Source of the DNA: Pseudomonas allokribbensis
Lineage (GTDB): Bacteria > Pseudomonadota > Gammaproteobacteria > Pseudomonadales > Pseudomonadaceae
DNA length: 64,000 nt
Direction: 5' to 3'
NCBI RefSeq assembly: GCF_014863605.1
Contig: NZ_CP062252.1
Coordinates: 310,001 to 374,000, forward strand
Shown here: piece after piece, positions 8,621 to 16,786 of the stretch
How positions within the stretch are numbered: position 1 is the first letter of the stretch
Layout: the number at the start of each line of letters is the position of its first letter
Position numbers and translations under genes: made by a program
Notes under the pieces: model-generated
Seen by the model: only the letters and a program-made list of their open reading frames with translations
Database searches by the model: none
What the model was told of the DNA's origin: nothing

Positions 8621-9508
8621 TCAAGCGGCCGCTGGCGATTTCTGATAGAGCGCGAAACAGGCCTCGGCCAGTGCCGAACGCGGGGCGCCGCGGCGCATGA
8701 TCAGGCCCAGCCGGGCGAGAGTCTGGGCGTTTTCGATCGGTTGCAGGCGCAGGTGATCGGTGAGGCGTTCGAGGCCGCCGTCCAGCGGCATGATCGCGCA
8801 GCAGAATCCGCCGTGCACAGCTTGTAACAATTGATGCACGGCGTCGGTCTGCAACAACGGCTGCGGTGTCAGGCCCCGGCTGTGGAAGTTGTGGTCGATG
8901 GACTGGCGAAAGTGCATACCGCTGGTGAGCATGCCCAGCGGCAGTTCGATCAGCGCCTGCCAGCTCAATGGCGCCTCGCCGAAGCTGAAGGAACGCTGAT
9001 CGTAGAGCAGGCCCATGCGGGTTTCGTCGAACGCCAGGGATTCGAAACGCTCGTTGTCGAGACGATCCAGGTAGGACACGCCGATGTCGATCCGATTGTC
9101 TGCCAGTTGTTCGAGGATCTGCTCCGAACTCAGTGCAGACAATTCGAAGCGCAGCTCCGGGTGTGCAGCGTGCAGGCGTTGCATCAGCGGCAGCGGATCA
9201 AAACTCGACAGCGGCACCACCCCCAGGCGCAAGGTGCCGATCAGGTTGCCGCGACAGGCTGCCGCTTCCGCTTGCAAGCCGTCGTAAGCCGCCAGCACCG
9301 TACGCGCCCAGGCCAGCACTCGCTCGCCTGGCGCGGTGAAACCTTCGAAGCGCTGGCCGCGATTGACCAGCGGCAGATCGAGCTCTTCTTCGAGGCTGCG
9401 CAGGCGCATTGATAGAGTCGGCTGGGTGATGTGGCACCGGGCGGCGGCCTGGCCGAAATGGCGGGTTTCGTCGAGGGCGATGAGGAATTTCAGCTGCTTG
9501 ATGTCCAT
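8621..9508 (-). CDS. LysR-family transcriptional regulator
   Basis: A 295-residue LysR-type regulator. An N-terminal winged helix-turn-helix (FGQAAARCHITQPTLSMRL, residues 18-36) is followed by a helix linker and a periplasmic-binding-protein-like effector domain (about 90-290). It lies upstream of fdhD and the YdeP-type oxidoreductase on the same strand, separated by 92 bases containing a 14-bp palindrome, so it probably controls that pair. The effector is unknown. Confidence 0.85.
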   Translation of the reverse strand: MDIKQLKFLIALDETRHFGQAAARCHITQPTLSMRLRSLEEELDLPLVNRGQRFEGFTAPGERVLAWARTVLAAYDGLQAEAAACRGNLIGTLRLGVVPLSSFDPLPLMQRLHAAHPELRFELSALSSEQILEQLADNRIDIGVSYLDRLDNERFESLAFDETRMGLLYDQRSFSFGEAPLSWQALIELPLGMLTSGMHFRQSIDHNFHSRGLTPQPLLQTDAVHQLLQAVHGGFCCAIMPLDGGLERLTDHLRLQPIENAQTLARLGLIMRRGAPRSALAEACFALYQKSPAAA

Positions 9509-9645
9509 CTTCGCTCCGGGGCGCTGACAAGGGTGGGCGATTCTACCGTTTGCGCGGCGACAGGGTCATTGGTCGGTCTGGAACCGGGTTGGTTTGTGGT
9601 GGTCTAGGCTTGGGCGTCTGGAACTTAAATCAAGGAGTGTGCGCT

Positions 9646-10086
9646 ATGAGTCTTTTGAGCTTTGTAAAAGAGGCCGGTGAGAAGCTGATCGACCTGCTGA
9701 CCCCTGGCAACGCCAATGCCAGCGAGCAATTGAAGGAACACATCAGCAAGGTCGGGTTGGGTAACCCGAATGTTCAGGCGACGGTGGATGGCGACAAGGT
9801 GACGGTCACCGGCGAGGTGGCGAGCCAGGAAGAGAAAGAGAAGATTCTGCTGGCGGTGGGCAATATTGAAGGTGTCGGCAGTGTCGATGACCAGATCACG
9901 GTCACTGGGCCGGTGGTGGCTGCCGCACGTTTCGTGGTGGTGAAAAAGGGCGACACCCTCAGTGCGATTTCCCTGGCGGTGTATGGCAATGCCAACCAGT
10001 ACAACAAGATTTTCGAGGCCAACAAGCCGCTGCTCAAGGACGTGAACAAGATCTATCCGGGGCAGACGCTGCGTATTCCTGAGTAA
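9646..10086 (+). CDS. lysM: BON-LysM protein (YgaU/Kbp-like)
   Basis: A 146-residue cytoplasmic or periplasm-associated protein with an N-terminal BON domain (about residues 25-88) and a C-terminal LysM domain (about 95-144, with VKKGDTLSAIS and YPGQTLRIPE). The architecture and length match E. coli YgaU/Kbp, a potassium-binding stress protein. It has no signal peptide. The ATG at 9646 has AAGGAG (9632-9637) in front. It stands alone and is followed by a large hairpin. Confidence 0.88.
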   Translation: MSLLSFVKEAGEKLIDLLTPGNANASEQLKEHISKVGLGNPNVQATVDGDKVTVTGEVASQEEKEKILLAVGNIEGVGSVDDQITVTGPVVAAARFVVVKKGDTLSAISLAVYGNANQYNKIFEANKPLLKDVNKIYPGQTLRIPE

Positions 10087-10094
10087 CAACAGAC

Positions 10095-10125
10095 TTGCAG
10101 GAGCTGCCTCTGGCAGCTCCTGCAA
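10095..10125. terminator. 14-bp perfect stem-loop between convergent genes
   Basis: TTGCAGGAGCTGCC pairs perfectly with GGCAGCTCCTGCAA around a TCT loop. It lies between the convergent lysM and yrfG genes. There is no T-run, so it may be a REP-like palindrome that also acts as a bidirectional terminator. GGAGCTGCC is a common core in Pseudomonas REP-like repeats. Confidence 0.55.
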
Positions 10126-10128
10126 CGT

Positions 10129-10791
10129 TCAGAGTCCTGCTATCAAGTCCCGATAATCTTCGACGGCCACAAACTCCGCCGTGTCCTTCGGTCCCTTGCG
10201 ACTGTCCGGTTCCTTTACGGCCAACAGATGCGCCACACCAAAGTCCCGTGCACTGCGCAGGATCGGCAGGGTGTCGTCGATGAACAGGCTGCGCGCCGGG
10301 TCAAAACCGATATCGGCCTGCAAGGCATCCCAGAACTGCGGGTTCTCCTTGGGAAAACCGTAATCGTGGGAGCTGATCAGCCGCTCGAAGTACGGCGCCA
10401 GTTCAACCCGTTCCAGTTTCAGCGACAGCGAATCGCGGTGCGCGTTGGTGATCATCACTACGCGTTTACCGGCCCGTTTGATCGCGGCCAGAAAAGTGTC
10501 GGCGTCCGGGCGCAGGGCAATCAGGTGTGCGGTTTCCAGCTTCAGCTCGCGCACCGACAGCTTCAATTCCGCGCTCCAGAAGTCCAGGCAATACCACTGC
10601 AATTGACCGGCATGACGTTCGAACAACGGCTGCAATTCCATTTCCGCCATCGCCCGGCTTACGCCATGCAGCTCGGCGTAGCGCTGCGGCAAGTGTTCCA
10701 GCCAGAAATGGTTGTCGAAGTGCAGATCCAGCAACGTGCCGTCCATGTCGAGCAGAACGGTATCGATGTCGGACCACGGTAATGAAGGCAT
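10129..10791 (-). CDS. yrfG: GMP/IMP nucleotidase YrfG (HAD hydrolase)
   Basis: A 220-residue HAD-superfamily phosphatase. Motif I is DMDGTLLDL (Asp nucleophile at residue 15), motif II is MITNA (about 113-117), and the K and DD of motifs III/IV lie in GFPKENPQFW and SLFIDDTLPIL. YrfG hydrolyses purine monophosphates to nucleosides. It is divergent from nudE with a shared promoter region of 88 bases. The yrfG-nudE-cysQ neighbourhood is conserved in gammaproteobacteria and groups nucleotide housekeeping enzymes. Confidence 0.88.
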   Translation of the reverse strand: MPSLPWSDIDTVLLDMDGTLLDLHFDNHFWLEHLPQRYAELHGVSRAMAEMELQPLFERHAGQLQWYCLDFWSAELKLSVRELKLETAHLIALRPDADTFLAAIKRAGKRVVMITNAHRDSLSLKLERVELAPYFERLISSHDYGFPKENPQFWDALQADIGFDPARSLFIDDTLPILRSARDFGVAHLLAVKEPDSRKGPKDTAEFVAVEDYRDLIAGL

Positions 10792-10879
10792 GGCAACGTC
10801 TCGAACGGTAGAAAGATATCCGACGCAAACAATCGGAAAAGCCGCGTTATAGTAGCGCGTTCACGCCAAGGAGCTTTGC

Positions 10880-11446
10880 ATGCGCCAGAAACCAACCGTA
10901 CTTGCCCGCGAAATCGTCGCCACCAGTCGTCTGTTCTGCGTGGAAGAGCTGAAACTGCGCTTTTCCAACGGCGTGGAGCGCACCTACGAGCGGCTGGTGG
11001 GCAAGGGCGCCGGTTACGGCGCGGTGATGATTGTGGCCATGCTCGATGCCGAGCACGCAGTGCTGGTCGAGGAATACTGCGGCGGTACCGACGAGTACGA
11101 GCTGTCCCTGCCCAAGGGCTTGATCGAACCGGGTGAGGATGTGCTGGCGGCGGCCGAGCGTGAGCTCAAGGAAGAGGCGGGCTTTGGTGCCCGGCAATTG
11201 GAACACCTGACCGAGTTGTCGTTGTCCCCCGGCTACATGAGCCAGAAAATCCAGGTGGTGCTTGCCAGCGATCTGTACGAGGAGCGACTGGAAGGCGACG
11301 AGCCGGAGCCGATGCGGGTGGACAAGGTCAACCTGCGGGATCTCTCTTCATTGGCGCAAAATCCGCAGTTTTCCGAAGGTCGTGCCTTGGCGGCGTTGTA
11401 CCTGGCCCGCGATCTGCTGACCCAGCGCGGTTTTTTCCAGTCATGA
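10880..11446 (+). CDS. nudE: ADP compounds hydrolase NudE
   Basis: A 188-residue Nudix hydrolase that cleaves ADP-ribose, Ap3A, NADH and similar ADP compounds. The Nudix box GLIEPGEDVLAAAERELKEE continues with AGF at about residues 80-102 and fits the G-x5-E-x7-REUXEEXGU pattern. The ATG at 10880 has AAGGAG (10868-10873) in front. It overlaps or abuts cysQ downstream, indicating an operon. Confidence 0.93.
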   Translation: MRQKPTVLAREIVATSRLFCVEELKLRFSNGVERTYERLVGKGAGYGAVMIVAMLDAEHAVLVEEYCGGTDEYELSLPKGLIEPGEDVLAAAERELKEEAGFGARQLEHLTELSLSPGYMSQKIQVVLASDLYEERLEGDEPEPMRVDKVNLRDLSSLAQNPQFSEGRALAALYLARDLLTQRGFFQS

Positions 11447-11457
11447 GTGAGATGTCT

Positions 11458-12285
11458 ATGAGTTTTTCCCATCCGTTGATGGCGCCGGTGGTTGAACTGG
11501 CGCTGCGGGCCGGCGAGGCGATTCTGCCGTTCTGGCGCGCCGATGTGGCGGTGACCGCCAAGTCCGATGATTCGCCGGTGACCGCTGCGGATATCGCCGC
11601 GCACCATGTGATCGTTGCGGGCCTGACCGCCCTGGATCCGAGCATCCCGGTGTTGTCCGAAGAGGACGCCAACATCCCGCAAAGCGTGCGTGCCGGCTGG
11701 CAGCGCTGGTGGCTGGTGGATCCGCTGGATGGCACCAAGGAATTCATCAGCGGCAGCGAAGAGTTCACCGTCAACATTGCCCTGATCGAAAATGGCCGGG
11801 TGGTCTTTGGCGTGGTATCGATGCCGACCAATGGGCGTTACTACGTTGGCGGTGCCGGGCTCGGTGCCTGGCGTGGCGACACGGGCGGCACGCCGGTGGC
11901 GATTCAGGTTCGTGACGTGCCGGGGCCTGGCGAAGCCTTCACTGTGGTTGCCAGCCGCCGTCATTCGAGCCCGGAACAGGAACGCTTGCTGGCCGGTTTG
12001 AGCGCAAGCCTTGGCGAGTTGCAATTGGCCAACATTGGCAGTTCGCTGAAGTTCTGTCTGGTGGCCGAAGGTGCGGCGGATTGTTATCCACGACTGGCGC
12101 CGACGTCCCAGTGGGACACAGCGGCGGCTCAGGGCGTGCTGGAAGGTGCCGGTGGCGAGGTGCTGGATTTGAACGGTGATGCGTTCTGTTATCCACCACG
12201 GGAGTCGTTGCGCAACGCATTCTTTCTGGCGCTGCCGGCGAAAGCGGCGTGGCGTTCGAAGTTGCTGGAACTGGCCCGTTCGTAA
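11458..12285 (+). CDS. cysQ: 3'(2'),5'-bisphosphate nucleotidase CysQ
   Basis: A Mg-dependent, lithium-sensitive phosphatase of the inositol monophosphatase fold that removes PAP made during sulfate assimilation. The metal-binding motifs are visible: SEED near residue 65, DPLDGTKEF near 88, and the C-terminal WDTAAAQGVLEGAGG. I chose the ATG at 11458, which has GAGTGAGA upstream. An ATG at 11443, overlapping nudE by 4 nt, would add five residues and is also possible. It follows nudE without a gap. Confidence 0.92.
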   Translation: MSFSHPLMAPVVELALRAGEAILPFWRADVAVTAKSDDSPVTAADIAAHHVIVAGLTALDPSIPVLSEEDANIPQSVRAGWQRWWLVDPLDGTKEFISGSEEFTVNIALIENGRVVFGVVSMPTNGRYYVGGAGLGAWRGDTGGTPVAIQVRDVPGPGEAFTVVASRRHSSPEQERLLAGLSASLGELQLANIGSSLKFCLVAEGAADCYPRLAPTSQWDTAAAQGVLEGAGGEVLDLNGDAFCYPPRESLRNAFFLALPAKAAWRSKLLELARS

Positions 12286-12287
12286 GC

Positions 12288-12309
12288 GCGTTCCCGGACT
12301 CGGGAACGC
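12288..12309. terminator. Hairpin between convergent cysQ and thioesterase genes
   Basis: A 9-bp perfect stem, GCGTTCCCG / CGGGAACGC, with a GACT loop lies immediately after the cysQ stop. There is no U-tract. It is a plausible bidirectional transcription barrier. Confidence 0.55.
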
Positions 12310-12316
12310 TCAGCCT

Positions 12317-12772
12317 TCAGCGGTGCAGAACGTACTGCCCGCTGAAGGTCACCGCATCCTCATCGCTCCCCGCATTGACGACTCGCGTATGCAGCGTCAA
12401 TCGCGCCCGCCCGTAGCGCTGATACATCGTCAGAAATTTCTTCCATACGGCTGCGTTCGGCGCCGCGCAGATGGCGTTGGCATCGCCGGTTACCGGCAGC
12501 GGATAACTGATCTGTCCTTCCTGGATCACGATGTGTCCGTCGGTGATGCCTTCTTCTTTCAAACGCAAGTGCAGCCAGCCCCAGCCGGCCAGCACCGCGC
12601 CGCAATACAGACTGCCGCCGAACATGGTGCTCTTGTGGTTGACGTTGGCTTCCAACGGCAGATGCAGGCGTAGTTGCTGTTCCTGCCAGTCGAGCACCTT
12701 AAGGCCCATGTCCCGGGTCAGCGGAATGTCGTGATGGAGGACGGATTCCAGATAGCGGCTGTCGCGATTCAT
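12317..12772 (-). CDS. YiiD_C/DUF4442-type thioesterase-domain protein
   Basis: A 151-residue single-domain protein of the hot-dog thioesterase fold. The block NHKSTMFGGSLYCGAVLAGWGWL (residues about 45-67) is typical of YiiD C-terminal/DUF4442 proteins. The substrate is unknown. Its start overlaps the dctD stop by 4 nt, so it is translated together with the two-component system, although it has no obvious functional link to it. Confidence 0.8.
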   Translation of the reverse strand: MNRDSRYLESVLHHDIPLTRDMGLKVLDWQEQQLRLHLPLEANVNHKSTMFGGSLYCGAVLAGWGWLHLRLKEEGITDGHIVIQEGQISYPLPVTGDANAICAAPNAAVWKKFLTMYQRYGRARLTLHTRVVNAGSDEDAVTFSGQYVLHR

Positions 12773-14154
12773 TCGGATTCGTCTCCATGGCTGCTGCTGT
12801 CGGCGAAATTCAGACCGTGCTTGCGCAGTTTGTCGTGCAGAGTCTTGCGCGGAATGCCCAAGGCTTCGGCGAGACTGCGTACCGAGCTGTGCGAGCGGGC
12901 CAGCTCGGCGGCGATCAATGACTTCTCGAAATTCTCCACCTGTTCACTGAGGCCACCGCTGGTGACCTCGATGGCGGTGCTGCTGCCGTCAGGCTGAGTG
13001 TTGTCCAGCGCCAGCTCCAGGCCAAGGGCGAAACGCTCTGCCGCGTTCTGCAATTCCCGCACATTTCCCGGCCATGAGTGACGCAGCAGCAATGCCCGTT
13101 GCGCCGGTTGCAGTTCATGAGGCGGCAAACCGTGGCGGGCGCTGGCTTCGTCGGCATAGTGCTGGAACAGCACCAGCGCGTCTTCGCCCCGTTCGCGCAA
13201 TGGCGGGATACGTAGTGGCGCTACATTGAGGCGGTAATACAAGTCGGCCCGGAACCGCCCTTGATCGGCGGCCTGGCGCAGGTCTTCCTTGGTGGCGGCG
13301 ATGACGCGGATGTCCAGCGGGATCAACTGATTGCCGCCCAGCCGTTCGACGACTCGCTCCTGCAGCATGCGCAGCAGTTTGACCTGCACGTCCATGCTCA
13401 TGCTCTCGATTTCATCGAGGAACAGCGTGCCGCCATTGGCGAATTCGAACTTGCCGATCCGGCGCTTTTGCGCACCGGTGAACGCGCCGGGCTCATGGCC
13501 GAACAGCTCGCTTTCGACCACCGACTCGGCCAGTGCCCCGGCGTTGATCGCCACGAACGGGCCGTTGCGCCGGCTCGACAGGTCGTGCAATGCGCGGGCG
13601 ACAACTTCTTTGCCGGCACCGGTTTCGCCGAGGATCAAGACGTCGGCCTTGGTCGCGGCCAGTGCGCCGATCTGCTCGCGCAGGCGCGCCATCGGGGCCG
13701 ACTGGCCGACCAGTCGCGCGCTCAGTTCGTTGCGGTCGCTCAGGGCCATGCGCAGGCTGCGGTTGTCCAGCACCAGACGCCGCAGGGCCAATGCGCGGCG
13801 TACACTGTCGAGCAGGGCGTCACTGGCGAACGGTTTTTCGAGGAAGTCGTAGGCGCCGGCACGCATGGCCTGCACGGCCAGCGGTACGTCGCCGTGGCCG
13901 GTGATCAGCAGCACGGGCAGCTCAGGGTCCTGCGCGTGCAGTTCGCTCAATAACTCAAGACCGTCCATGCCGGGCATGCGGATGTCGCTGACCACCACGC
14001 CCGGCCAGTCACGCTCCAGTTGGGCGGCCAGCCCCTTGGCTTCGGACAGCGGAAGGATTTTAAGGCCGGCCAGATCCAGCGTCTGGCCCAGGGCCTGACG
14101 CAGGTGCGGATCGTCGTCGATCAGCACCACCTGAATGCGGTTGTCGATGGTCAT
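12769..14154 (-). CDS. dctD: C4-dicarboxylate response regulator DctD (NtrC family)
   Basis: A 461-residue sigma-54 activator. The receiver domain has phospho-acceptor D57 in SDIRMPG. A central AAA+ domain follows, with Walker A GETGAGKE and the sigma-54-contact motif (E)PGAFTGA. A C-terminal Fis-type helix-turn-helix ends the protein. It activates uptake of C4-dicarboxylates in response to DctB. The GAFTGA-bearing ATPase proves dependence on RpoN. It overlaps dctB by 4 nt. The same dctB-dctD neighbourhood beside rmlC is familiar from Pseudomonas. Confidence 0.92.
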   Translation of the reverse strand: MTIDNRIQVVLIDDDPHLRQALGQTLDLAGLKILPLSEAKGLAAQLERDWPGVVVSDIRMPGMDGLELLSELHAQDPELPVLLITGHGDVPLAVQAMRAGAYDFLEKPFASDALLDSVRRALALRRLVLDNRSLRMALSDRNELSARLVGQSAPMARLREQIGALAATKADVLILGETGAGKEVVARALHDLSSRRNGPFVAINAGALAESVVESELFGHEPGAFTGAQKRRIGKFEFANGGTLFLDEIESMSMDVQVKLLRMLQERVVERLGGNQLIPLDIRVIAATKEDLRQAADQGRFRADLYYRLNVAPLRIPPLRERGEDALVLFQHYADEASARHGLPPHELQPAQRALLLRHSWPGNVRELQNAAERFALGLELALDNTQPDGSSTAIEVTSGGLSEQVENFEKSLIAAELARSHSSVRSLAEALGIPRKTLHDKLRKHGLNFADSSSHGDESE

Positions 14155-15965
14155 GCACTTCGATCCTCGGACGGTTGCAGGCTGACCCCGGGCGCGCCGG
14201 CGCGCAGCCGCAGGGTGATCAAGGCGCCACCTTGCTTGTGGTTGGCGAACGACAGTTCACCGCCGAAGGCGCGCATCAGGGTTTCGCAGATGGCCAACCC
14301 CAGGCCAAGCCCCTGTGTGCGGGTCTTGGTGGTGTAAAACGGTTCGCTGGCGCGGCCCAGCGCTTCCATGCAGAAACCCGGGCCGTTGTCGCGAATGTAC
14401 AGATTGACGCCCTCGCCGGTGGATTCGGCACTCAGCCACAATTTGCGCGGCGGGCCTTTCTCGGTCAGGGCATCGAGGGCGTTGGCCAGCAGGTTGCCGA
14501 GGACCTGGCGCAGACGGGTTTCCCCGGCTTCAACCCACAAGGTTGCGGCGGGCAGGTCGCGGATCAGCTCGACGTCCATGCTCCGGCGACGTTTGGCCAG
14601 CAGCGCCAATGCATCGTCCAGTGCCGGTTGCAGGGCCACGCTTTCCGGGGCGTGGCGATCGCGGCGGGCGAAGGCGCGCAGGTGAGCGATGATCGACGCC
14701 ATGCGCCCGGTCAGTTCGCTGATCAACTTGAGGTTGCCGCGAGCGTCGTCGGTGCGCTGATGGTCAAGCAGCACCTCGGCGTTTTCCGCGTAACTGCGGA
14801 TCGCCGCCAGCGGCTGGTTGAGTTCGTGGCTGATGCTCGCCGACATCGTCCCGAGCGCTGACAGTTTGCCGGCCTGCACCAGATCGTCCTGGGCCCGGAC
14901 CAGTTCCTGCTGAGCCTGTTCGCGCTCCAGCACTTCCTGTTTCAGGCGCCGGTTGAGTCCTTCCAGATCGCTGGTGCGCTCGGCGACCCGGCCTTCGAGT
15001 TCCCGTCGCGCCTTGGCTTCGAAAGCGATCCGTTCCAGGTAATGGCGGCGGCGCTGCATCATCAGCCCGAGCAACAGCATGACCACCAGCAACGTGGCGC
15101 CGCCGACGGCCACCACGGTGCGCACCGGACGGTCGATCAGGGTGCGCGGTGCAAGAATGCTGACGCTCCAGCCGGTTTCTTCGATGTCCCGGGTCTGGGT
15201 CAGCCAGGCGGTCGGGCTGAGGTTCAATGGCCGCGGCTCGCGAGTCGGATACGGCTGGATCGCGGTGATTGCCGAACGTTCGTCGTTACTCAATGGACGG
15301 GTGGAGCGGAAGCGCCACTCCGGGCGCGAGGTGAGAATGACCACGCCGTTGTGATCGGTCACCAGCAGTTGTTCCGGGGTTTTGCCCCACAGGCTTTCGG
15401 TGTGGTCGAGGTCGACCTTGATCACCAGCACACCGATGATTTTCTCGCCATTGCGCACGGCGGCTGCGAAGAAGTAGCCGCGTTTGGCGGAGGTGGTGCC
15501 AAGGCCGAAGAAGCGGCCCAGGCGTCCGGCCATGGCTTCGCTGAAGTAGGGCCGGAACGAGAAATTGCGCCCGACGAAACTGTCGTGCTTGTCCCAGTTC
15601 GACGCCGCCAGCGTTCGGCCAGTGGTGTCCATCAGGTACATGACTTCGGCGCCGGTCTGGGAAGCGATGTTCTTCAGCAGGCGGTTGGCATTGCCCTGGG
15701 TGACACCGTCGTCCGGCGCGCCGACGACCGCGCGCAGGGCCGGCAGATCGCCGAGGATCTGTGGCAGCACTTCGTAACGATGCAGAGTGCCCAGCAGGTT
15801 GGCGACGTAGAGGTCGAGAGTCTGGCGGTTCTGGCCAGCCAGCTCACTGCGGTAGTAACGCTCGGCGAGATGCTCCAGCGGCCACAGCAGCGGGGCCAGG
15901 CACAGGGCCAGCAGGGCGAGGCTGCGCCAGCGGGGGCGGCGGGGAAGGGTCGGAGTCATGAGCAT
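14151..15965 (-). CDS. dctB: C4-dicarboxylate sensor histidine kinase DctB
   Basis: A 604-residue membrane kinase. One transmembrane helix lies near residues 14-30. A periplasmic double-PDC sensor region follows (about 35-285), then a second helix (about 285-307) and a coiled-coil linker. The HisKA box is SISHELNQPLAA, and the HATPase domain has the N box (GNLLANALDAL), DNGPGF and GLGLAI. It senses succinate, fumarate or malate and phosphorylates DctD. It is encoded directly upstream of dctD with a 4-nt overlap. Confidence 0.92.
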   Translation of the reverse strand: MLMTPTLPRRPRWRSLALLALCLAPLLWPLEHLAERYYRSELAGQNRQTLDLYVANLLGTLHRYEVLPQILGDLPALRAVVGAPDDGVTQGNANRLLKNIASQTGAEVMYLMDTTGRTLAASNWDKHDSFVGRNFSFRPYFSEAMAGRLGRFFGLGTTSAKRGYFFAAAVRNGEKIIGVLVIKVDLDHTESLWGKTPEQLLVTDHNGVVILTSRPEWRFRSTRPLSNDERSAITAIQPYPTREPRPLNLSPTAWLTQTRDIEETGWSVSILAPRTLIDRPVRTVVAVGGATLLVVMLLLGLMMQRRRHYLERIAFEAKARRELEGRVAERTSDLEGLNRRLKQEVLEREQAQQELVRAQDDLVQAGKLSALGTMSASISHELNQPLAAIRSYAENAEVLLDHQRTDDARGNLKLISELTGRMASIIAHLRAFARRDRHAPESVALQPALDDALALLAKRRRSMDVELIRDLPAATLWVEAGETRLRQVLGNLLANALDALTEKGPPRKLWLSAESTGEGVNLYIRDNGPGFCMEALGRASEPFYTTKTRTQGLGLGLAICETLMRAFGGELSFANHKQGGALITLRLRAGAPGVSLQPSEDRSA

Positions 15966-15968
15966 CGA

Positions 15969-15988
15969 GCGCCTGTGGATACAGGCGC
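15969..15988. terminator. Stem-loop in the rmlC-dctB gap
   Basis: GCGCCTGT-GGAT-ACAGGCGC is an 8-bp perfect hairpin 4 bases upstream of the dctB start. A second hairpin, GCACCCG-TTGT-CGGGTGC, lies at 16019-16036, nearer rmlC. One or both may terminate or attenuate rmlC read-through into dctB. Neither has a U-tract. Confidence 0.4.
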
Positions 15989-16065
15989 ATTATGCCTAGG
16001 CTTGCAGTCGCAGTCTGCGCACCCGTTGTCGGGTGCACAGCAGCGCTGAAGTTTCACACAGGCAT

Positions 16066-16611
16066 TCAGGAAAAGACGTCGGCGTCCTTGAGGAGTGCGC
16101 CCGCCTGATCCTTGGCCGACAGTTTCGGTTCTTCGTCCAACTGCCAGTCGATGCCCAGATCCGGGTCGTTCCAGCGAATGCTGCGCTCCGCGGACGGGGT
16201 GTAGTAGTTGGTGGTCTTGTAGAGGAACTCGGCGAATTCGCTCAACACCACGAAACCATGGGCGAAGCCTTCCGGTACCCAGAGTTGGCGGTGGTTTTCG
16301 GCCGACAGCCGTACAGCAACCCATTTGCCGAAGTTCGGCGAGCTGCGGCGGATATCTACCGCCACGTCGAGCACTTCACCAACGGTGACACGGACCAGTT
16401 TGCCCTGAGTGTTTTCCAGTTGGTAATGCAGGCCGCGCAGCACGCCTTTCTGCGAGCGCGAATGGTTGTCCTGGACGAATTGCGTATCCAGACCGGTCGC
16501 TTCCTGAAAAGCCTTGGCATTAAAGCTTTCGTAAAAGAAACCACGCTCGTCACCAAACACCTTGGGTTCGATGATCAGAACGCCGGGCAGATCGGTAGCG
16601 ATTACATTCAT
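16066..16611 (-). CDS. rmlC: dTDP-4-dehydrorhamnose 3,5-epimerase RmlC
   Basis: A 181-residue cupin epimerase for dTDP-L-rhamnose synthesis, feeding LPS core/O-antigen or rhamnolipid. The GVLRGLHYQ motif holds catalytic His62 and Y131 lies in FLYKTTNYY. The WVPEGFAHGF block is also characteristic. Length is normal. The ATG (complement of 16609-16611) was chosen because the conserved protein begins there; the frame is open further upstream. The rmlA partner usually found next to it is absent: the adjacent gene is divergent. Confidence 0.93.
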   Translation of the reverse strand: MNVIATDLPGVLIIEPKVFGDERGFFYESFNAKAFQEATGLDTQFVQDNHSRSQKGVLRGLHYQLENTQGKLVRVTVGEVLDVAVDIRRSSPNFGKWVAVRLSAENHRQLWVPEGFAHGFVVLSEFAEFLYKTTNYYTPSAERSIRWNDPDLGIDWQLDEEPKLSAKDQAGALLKDADVFS

Positions 16612-16786
16612 GAGTTTTTTCCAGTGAGAGGTGTGAATGGTCGACATTCTTGCGCAAAGTGCCGGTGGGCGCGAGTGGTCTGAAACATTTCGCCCGAACT
16701 TGCGATCCCGTCCGACGGAGCAGGGGTTGCGAATCGTCCAAAGCAATGGCGATATAGGCGTCTAATAAAATTTCAGGGGTCGTTCC